NCBI GenBank assembly: GCA_018396395.1
Contig: JAGTQN010000006.1
Location: forward strand, 1 to 9,958
Direction: 5' to 3'
Length of the DNA stretch: 9,958 nucleotides
Source: Candidatus Bathyarchaeota archaeon
Lineage (GTDB): Archaea; Thermoproteota; CALKCG01; B24; JAGTQN01
Below, one piece after another: positions 5,948-9,958 of this stretch (positions within the stretch are counted from its first letter, which is position 1; every line of letters starts with the position of its first letter). Position numbers and translations under genes: made by a program. Below the pieces are notes generated by a model that worked only from the letters and a program-made list of their open reading frames with translations, ran no database searches and was not told the DNA's origin.

Positions 5948-8674
5948 CTAGCCTTCAAAACCTTTTAGAAGATTTAGGATCTTCTCGACACTTGGATTGC
6001 CCTCGAGGGCCTCCTCAACCGCCTGGAGGAAGCTCCTTACTGGAATGACCTTAATTCCCCTCTGGATGAGGGCATTTTCCATGCCGAAGTCACCAAGGCG
6101 CTCGTAGTTATACTCTGGTATCAGAAGCTTCTTCGCATACTCATCCGCTAGGGCTGCCTCAATTTTACCCATGCCCCTGTAATCAAGACCCCCCACAGGC
6201 CATACCTCTCCTCGCATGGTTATAGCACCCGTCATGATGACAGTCGGATCTACGGGTATGCCTACGAAGGAAGAGAGCATGGCCGTAGCTATGGCTAGAC
6301 CGGCTGATGGACCAGAAACTGGGGGAAGGGCTATGCTGGGGGCTACCATCTGCTTCTCCATTCCTTTGGCAGGGGTTATAAGCTCCACATAGACATCGTA
6401 GTTCTTGAATCTCCAGTCGGATATGGAATTGATGTAGACGAAGGCATCCTGGGCGCTGGCAAGGATGCTTTCCCCGAGCTCGCTTCCGACGATCCTGACG
6501 TTTCCTGATCCCCTCGGGTTGACGGTAACTTCAATAACGCCTACGAAGCCTCCCTGCCCTGACTCCCCTAGGGCTACGAGCCCATAGCTCTTTCCAATCT
6601 CGGGCTCCTTTATCCTTACTGTGCTACGGATCATACTCCTGGCTTGCTCCACATACTCGTCCGTCACGGTTTCCAAAGCCTTTTCGAAGTGATAGAGGCT
6701 TAAGGGATAGTTGCCTGGATCGAGCTTTTCAAGGATTTGGATAAGTCCTTCGTCCGGCATTTCCTCGGCTTTGATGTTGAGCCTTTCGAATAGCCTCTTG
6801 AGATCGGGTTCAAAGAGCCTTCGAATCTCTTCTCGCTTGTCGGGCCTTACCTTTAGGGCCTCCAAGAGCTTGTATCCGGATTCCAGTTCCTTCGCCCTCA
6901 ATCGATTTGCCTCATGGAGCGTATCGGCCATCTTGCGAGGACTTAGGACCTTCTTCTCAAAGACCTTCAGGACATCCTCCACCGTAACGCCGTTTTCCAA
7001 GGCATCCCTGTATCGCCTTAGATGCACCTCTAGTATTTCCTGCTTCTCTGCCCGATTCTTAGGATACGTAAAGGAGAAGTGCCTTGTGAAGCGCTCCAGA
7101 AGGGCTGGATCTAAGGTTTCTATGCGGTTTGTGGCTCCAATGACGACAACATTGGTAAGGGGTGTGAAACCATCGATTTCTGTCAGGAGCTGGGAGACGA
7201 CCCTATCGACTATGGGATCATGGGTCCCCCTCCTGGGGGCGATGGAATCTATCTCATCGAAGAAGATGATGGCTGGAGCATTCTTCCTGGCATCGTCGAA
7301 GATATCACGGATCGTTTTCTCCGGGTCTCCATAATGCCCTTCAAGGATCGAAGGGCCATTTACACTATAGAACCATACATTGCTCTCGCCCGCTATGGCC
7401 TTAGCCAATAGGGTCTTTCCTGTCCCAGGAGGACCGCTGAAGATGAAGCCCTTGGGTGGCAAATAGCCTGCCTTTATAGCCAGGTTAGGGTTCAAAGCCA
7501 AGGATATCTCCTTGATAACCTCCTCCTTTATGCCATGGAGACCTCCGACATCGCTGTAGCGCTCCCTAGGGGCTATTCTGTTAATGGCTCTCTTGGCAGC
7601 ATCCGTCTTCTCCGTGGATGTATAAGCCTTGAGCTTACGGCCTGCATCCCTGAAGTCGCTGGCAGTCACCTGCCTTCCGAGGCTCTTGAGACCCTCCAAG
7701 CCCTCGGTAGAGCCTGACTTGGAAGCAAAGATGAGCTTCCTCTGGAGGGGCTCCGATTTGGCGGACATTACGATGCTGAAGGCATTGACTACGTCAGCCG
7801 GTGTCAACCTGAGGCTTCCTAGGGATCGAAGGCTGTCCTCGAGGGTATCAATAATGACATCCGGTGGAAGGGTTATGCCATACCTAGCGCATTCCCTCTT
7901 GGCAATTTCTAGGAGCATCTCCCTCGTTACGTCGGCATCCAGATCGATCGTTCCTACGAGGCCCCTCCTTCTTAGCGTCTCGGTGATGGCTTCGTATTCA
8001 TTCGTGGATATGAGAACTATGCATCGATAGTTCCGCTTCTGAAGGCTATCGATCTTTTCTAGGAAAACCGTCTGAACCCTCGTTTCTTCCATGCCAACTT
8101 CCGTCGTAGACTGGAATTTTTTTCCGAAGGCTTGGAACTCGTCTATAAGGACGATGCTGGGCATGGAGAAGGCCGTATCGAAGAATTGGCTGAGCTGCTG
8201 GGCGCTCCGGCCGTACCACATCGTATATACGTCTTCGGGTCTCAATACTGCATAACGGACAAGGAGCCCATATTTGAGCCCATCCTCAAAGACCTCCCTC
8301 TGGCAGACTTCCGCAAAGAAGGTCTTTCCGCTTCCAGAACCTCCCTTGAGGATGAAGACCTTTGGAGGGGGTAGGGGAGCCGTCTTCCTGAATTCTGGGT
8401 CTCGAAAGATATGGTATCGAGCGCTTATGAGGATACGATGAAGCTCCAAATCCCTCCCGACGAGATCTTCGCGGGTCGCCTTCGGAAAGTCATGGGCCTT
8501 CCTTATCTTCCTAGCCCATCTTTCAGCCTTCTTCCTACGGGCATCGGGAGGCATCCTGAGGAATCGCCAGAGCCTATACTGCCAAGAGGTTAGGTAGAGG
8601 GCCGGTGCGAAGATCTTCCTCAGCCTATCGTGCTTATGCCACCACTGGTCTACAAATTCATCTTCCTCGGTCAT
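5948..8674 (-). CDS. Double-AAA+ ATPase with C-terminal Lon (S16) protease domain
   Basis: This is a 908-residue predicted ATP-dependent protease. An N-terminal segment rich in Trp, Tyr and Arg (about 10-60) precedes AAA module 1: Walker A GGSGSGKT (111-118), Walker B VLIDEF (175-180), sensor-like STN (223-225). Module 2 (about 370-690) resembles classic p97/Cdc48-type AAA: DVGGLHGIKEEV (375-386), Walker A GPPGTGKT (414-421), Walker B IIFFDEID (469-476), sensor GATN (513-516); instead of the usual RPGRFD arginine-finger motif it has ALLERFTRHF (524-533). Its lid appears enlarged by a charged helical insert (about 595-655). The protease domain (about 695-890) has Ser790 in GPSAG and Lys837 in GKIEAA, the Lon Ser-Lys dyad, spaced 47 residues apart against about 43 in familiar Lons because of extra residues after PVGGL. 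No transmembrane helix is seen, unlike archaeal LonB. The ATG lies 6 bases after the membrane-protein stop, with GGGAGG 10 bases upstream. Confidence 0.9.
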   Translation of the reverse strand: MTEEDEFVDQWWHKHDRLRKIFAPALYLTSWQYRLWRFLRMPPDARRKKAERWARKIRKAHDFPKATREDLVGRDLELHRILISARYHIFRDPEFRKTAPLPPPKVFILKGGSGSGKTFFAEVCQREVFEDGLKYGLLVRYAVLRPEDVYTMWYGRSAQQLSQFFDTAFSMPSIVLIDEFQAFGKKFQSTTEVGMEETRVQTVFLEKIDSLQKRNYRCIVLISTNEYEAITETLRRRGLVGTIDLDADVTREMLLEIAKRECARYGITLPPDVIIDTLEDSLRSLGSLRLTPADVVNAFSIVMSAKSEPLQRKLIFASKSGSTEGLEGLKSLGRQVTASDFRDAGRKLKAYTSTEKTDAAKRAINRIAPRERYSDVGGLHGIKEEVIKEISLALNPNLAIKAGYLPPKGFIFSGPPGTGKTLLAKAIAGESNVWFYSVNGPSILEGHYGDPEKTIRDIFDDARKNAPAIIFFDEIDSIAPRRGTHDPIVDRVVSQLLTEIDGFTPLTNVVVIGATNRIETLDPALLERFTRHFSFTYPKNRAEKQEILEVHLRRYRDALENGVTVEDVLKVFEKKVLSPRKMADTLHEANRLRAKELESGYKLLEALKVRPDKREEIRRLFEPDLKRLFERLNIKAEEMPDEGLIQILEKLDPGNYPLSLYHFEKALETVTDEYVEQARSMIRSTVRIKEPEIGKSYGLVALGESGQGGFVGVIEVTVNPRGSGNVRIVGSELGESILASAQDAFVYINSISDWRFKNYDVYVELITPAKGMEKQMVAPSIALPPVSGPSAGLAIATAMLSSFVGIPVDPTVIMTGAITMRGEVWPVGGLDYRGMGKIEAALADEYAKKLLIPEYNYERLGDFGMENALIQRGIKVIPVRSFLQAVEEALEGNPSVEKILNLLKGFEG

Positions 8675-8680
8675 CGACTC

Positions 8681-9409
8681 CTAGCCTCCCTTAATGGGCG
8701 TCAAGAAACCATAGAGAATAAAGAGGAGAAGGGCGCTTAGGAACAAGGCTACTGCGACTCCGATCCACCGTCGCCTCGAGACCTCCTCGCTTTTGCTTCG
8801 ATAGTAGGAGTCCACGATGAGGAAAGCGTTAAAATAGGCTAGGGGCGAAGCTACGAAGGCTAGGAGGATAAGGCCCATGGAAGTCGGAAACTGAAGCTCT
8901 ATAAGGCTTCCAGAAGGGTTTACCCTCCTCACAGAAAGGGTTATTGTGATCGTATAGCTTCCTGGAGGCGCCTCAGTTCCCGATTGGAATTCCACATAAT
9001 ATCCAGATTGTAGCCTCGTAACCTTCGTTGCCGTTCGTTCATACCAGCTAGGATCGCCTGTAAGGACTCCAAGTCCATAGCGCCAAGGATTTGGACTTAG
9101 GAAGGTTATGGTAACATTATAATACCCTCCCTCCTCTGGAAGGACTTCCACGATGGACTGGAAGCTTACGTTGGCGGCCATGTAGAGCTGGAACCTCTGG
9201 CGGCTGTAGGGGCTGCAGTAGGCTGCCAAGTCGGAGACGGGGGGCGTTATTGCCATATAGAAGACATCCCCAAGCTTCATACTAACTTCTTGGCTTATCC
9301 GAAAGCCCCCTCCCTCCGCTAAGATGGTGTTAGGGCTAAGGAAGAAGATAAGGGGGGCGATTAGGATGGGGGTGAAAAGGAGGGGAAGGGTAAGCTTAGA
9401 AAATGCCAT
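8681..9409 (-). CDS. Secreted/membrane protein with extracytoplasmic beta-rich domain and two C-terminal helices, unknown function
   Basis: I do not recognise this 242-residue protein. Residues 6-31 are a hydrophobic signal peptide or anchor ending in TILAEGG. Residues about 32-172 look extracytoplasmic: beta-prone, rich in Tyr and Ser/Thr, a single Cys65, and sequons at N80 and N98. Two hydrophobic helices follow (about 177-199 and 216-236), with a short positively charged loop between them (RSKSEEVSRRR), so the positive-inside rule puts the loop in the cytoplasm and the domain outside. The stop overlaps closely with the AAA-Lon start (6-base spacer), so the two are surely co-transcribed. 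An attractive inference is that its cytoplasmic loop docks the soluble AAA-Lon protease at the membrane. The start is ATG 9409, supported by a TATA box about 29 bases upstream. Confidence 0.8.
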   Translation of the reverse strand: MAFSKLTLPLLFTPILIAPLIFFLSPNTILAEGGGFRISQEVSMKLGDVFYMAITPPVSDLAAYCSPYSRQRFQLYMAANVSFQSIVEVLPEEGGYYNVTITFLSPNPWRYGLGVLTGDPSWYERTATKVTRLQSGYYVEFQSGTEAPPGSYTITITLSVRRVNPSGSLIELQFPTSMGLILLAFVASPLAYFNAFLIVDSYYRSKSEEVSRRRWIGVAVALFLSALLLFILYGFLTPIKGG

Positions 9410-9433
9410 TTTCCTTTAAGAATTTCTCGGCGC

Positions 9434-9443
9434 CATATTTAAG
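9434..9443 (-). promoter_or_regulatory. TATA box for the membrane protein / AAA-Lon operon, probably leaderless
   Basis: On the coding strand CTTAAATATG is a good archaeal TATA element. Its centre lies about 29 bases before the ATG at 9409, so transcription should begin within a few bases of the start codon, which suggests a leaderless mRNA. An AAAGGAAA next to the ATG would be too close to act as a usual ribosome-binding site. Confidence 0.6.
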
Positions 9444-9626
9444 GGTAAGGTGGCAGGGCATAACCCTCGAAGCGACGGATATCCCTTCATCGACTCCTTT
9501 ACAGCGCCTTTTCTAGCCTCTAATCCTTTAGGATGAATCCAAGGAAAAAGATCCAATCAGCAGCCTTTTATTCGTATTCGTTTCCTTTTCTATCATCGGA
9601 GACATCAAAGTAATCTAACCTTCAAG

Positions 9627-9638
9627 AAAGATTAAAAT
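9627..9638 (+). promoter_or_regulatory. Candidate TATA box for aEF-2
   Basis: AAAG-ATTAAAAT has the look of a purine-rich BRE followed by a TATA box. Initiation about 25 bases downstream would give a leader of roughly 65-70 bases that includes the predicted hairpin and the ribosome-binding site. TTTTATT near 9568 and CTTATAGG near 9673 are alternatives. Confidence 0.35.
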
Positions 9639-9665
9639 GTCGCAAATGGCTACGTCATTGAAGAC

Positions 9666-9695
9666 CTAAAGGCTTATAGGAACCTAAGCCTGTAG
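9666..9695 (+). promoter_or_regulatory. Hairpin in the aEF-2 leader
   Basis: CTAAAGGCTTA (9666-9676) pairs with TAAGCCTGTAG (9685-9695): ten base pairs with one A/G mismatch, around the 8-base loop TAGGAACC. It ends 17 bases before the GGAG ribosome-binding site (9713-9716). It may be a translational control element or may simply be a chance stem. Confidence 0.4.
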
Positions 9696-9712
9696 TTAAG
9701 AAGCCTCCCAAA

Positions 9713-9716
9713 GGAG
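9713..9716 (+). promoter_or_regulatory. Ribosome-binding site of aEF-2
   Basis: AAAGGAG, with GGAG at 9713-9716, lies 11 bases before the ATG at 9728. It supports this start, which also matches the conserved MPRYK beginning of crenarchaeal-type aEF-2. Confidence 0.6.
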
Positions 9717-9727
9717 TCCGTTGAAAA

Positions 9728-9958
9728 ATGCCTCGGTACAAATCCACAGCCGATGTCCTAAAGGTCTTGGGCGATAAAAGCCAGGTTCGAAAGACTTAGG
9801 TTTTAGCCTTAAGTCCGAGAAACATAGGCATTATCGCCCATGTCGACCATGGAAAAACGACAATGACGGACAGCCTTTTAGCGGCGGCAGGCCTCCTCTC
9901 CCCCTCCGTTGCGGGCGAGGCCCTAGCCCTAGACTACATGGAGGGAGGGGGCTTTCGG
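9728..9958 (+). CDS. fusA: Translation elongation factor aEF-2, 5' part, interrupted by an intron and cut by the window edge
   Basis: aEF-2 is the cytoplasmic GTPase that drives ribosomal translocation. Exon 1 (9728-9791) gives MPRYKSTADVLKVLGDKSQV plus Arg and the first base of Asn. Exon 2 (from 9822) continues NIGIIAHVDHGKTTMTDSL and then LLSPSVAGEALALDYME, which matches the aEF-2 N-terminus through the P-loop AHVDHGKT (27-34 of the spliced protein). Unspliced, the frame hits TAG at 9797-9799 after 23 codons. Excising 30 bases (9792-9821) restores the family sequence exactly. After DYME (ending 9943) the family continues with an EQQRG-like switch I segment; here it reads GGGFR, so similarity is lost in the last 15 bases, possibly at a second intron. 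Automatic gene callers would probably miss exon 1 or start the gene downstream. The identification is secure; the splicing is inferred from structure. Confidence 0.9.
9780..9829 (+). other. Bulge-helix-bulge splice structure with 30-base intron (9792-9821)
   Basis: The pre-mRNA folds as the substrate of archaeal tRNA-splicing endonuclease. The central helix is UUCG (9786-9789) with CGAG (9816-9819), 4 bp with one U-G pair. It is flanked by two 3-base bulges, both AAA (9790-9792 and 9820-9822). The inner, intron-only stem is GACUUA (9793-9798) with UAAGUC (9810-9815), extended by GG/CC around one bulged U, with loop UUUUAG. The outer helix is weaker: G9785-C9823, a mismatch, A9783-U9825, one bulged A, then GCC (9780-9782) with GGC (9827-9829). 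Cutting after the second base of each bulge removes 9792-9821, 30 bases containing the in-frame TAG, and joins CGAA to AC, restoring Arg-Asn. This is a phase 1 intron in the Asn codon, five codons before the P-loop. Confidence 0.85.

Larger units (their letters stand above)
9410..9727. other. Divergent intergenic region between the membrane-protein operon and aEF-2
   Basis: These 318 bases separate two genes read away from each other. They hold the minus-strand TATA box for the membrane-protein operon at the left, candidate plus-strand TATA elements for aEF-2, a predicted leader hairpin (9666-9695) and the aEF-2 ribosome-binding site. No convincing small gene, tRNA or C/D-box RNA was found. 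A 26-codon plus-strand frame starting at 9534 lacks a ribosome-binding site and is not called. Confidence 0.6.

Noticed and set aside
6711..7334. Long plus-strand frame of 207 codons opposite the AAA-Lon gene
   Set aside because: It is antisense to a strongly supported gene, rich in Ser and Arg as shadow frames are, and has no family resemblance.
9534..9614. A 26-codon plus-strand frame starting with ATG in the divergent spacer
   Set aside because: It has no ribosome-binding site, no recognisable sequence and lies in a promoter region.
9784..9790. GGTTCGA resembling a tRNA T-loop
   Set aside because: No acceptor stem, D arm or anticodon arm can be placed around it, and the bases encode QVR of aEF-2 and form the central helix of the splice structure.
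9797..9799. In-frame TAG in aEF-2 read as pyrrolysine or as a simple nonsense mutation
   Set aside because: A recoded stop would not explain the ten extra codons absent from the family. The bulge-helix-bulge cuts remove the stop and the extra codons together and exactly.

Overview
The window is archaeal chromosomal DNA, most likely from the TACK/Thermoproteota side (a Thermoproteota, Aigarchaeota or Nitrososphaerota-like lineage; low confidence on rank). The evidence is the start of a crenarchaeal-type elongation factor 2 at the right edge, A+T-rich TATA-type promoters, a pilin-like (class III) signal peptide on a solute-binding protein, and several TTG start codons.

Layout. Almost everything is on the minus strand, so it reads from right to left. 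From 9409 to 5948 a short operon encodes a small secreted/membrane protein and a 908-residue soluble protein with two AAA+ ATPase modules and a C-terminal Lon (S16) protease domain. A YbaK-type aminoacyl-tRNA deacylase follows (5884-5399). After a 217-base gap holding a heptanucleotide tandem repeat and a promoter comes a complete branched-chain amino acid/amide-type ABC transporter: binding protein (livK), two permeases (livH, livM) and two ATPases (livG, livF), 5181-165. Bases 1-164 hold only the end of the operon and a second small heptamer repeat.

The right-hand 231 bases (from 9728, plus strand) are the start of the aEF-2 gene, divergent from the membrane-protein operon. Its reading frame is interrupted by a 30-base insert with an in-frame TAG, three residues before the GTPase P-loop. 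The insert and its flanks fold into a bulge-helix-bulge: a 4-bp central helix between two 3-base AAA bulges, with an intron-internal stem. The standard cuts in the two bulges remove exactly 30 bases and restore the conserved VRNIGIIAHVDHGKTT sequence. I read this as a protein-coding intron removed by the archaeal tRNA-splicing endonuclease. Similarity to aEF-2 is lost again in the last 15 bases, which may be the start of a second intron.

How the genes work together. The five transporter genes form one uptake system whose binding protein appears anchored by an N-terminal helix and held off the membrane by a regular glycine-every-fourth-residue stalk. The membrane protein and the double-AAA Lon protease are separated by six bases and probably act together in protein quality control near the membrane. 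The deacylase and aEF-2 are translation functions with no obvious mechanistic tie to the transporter.
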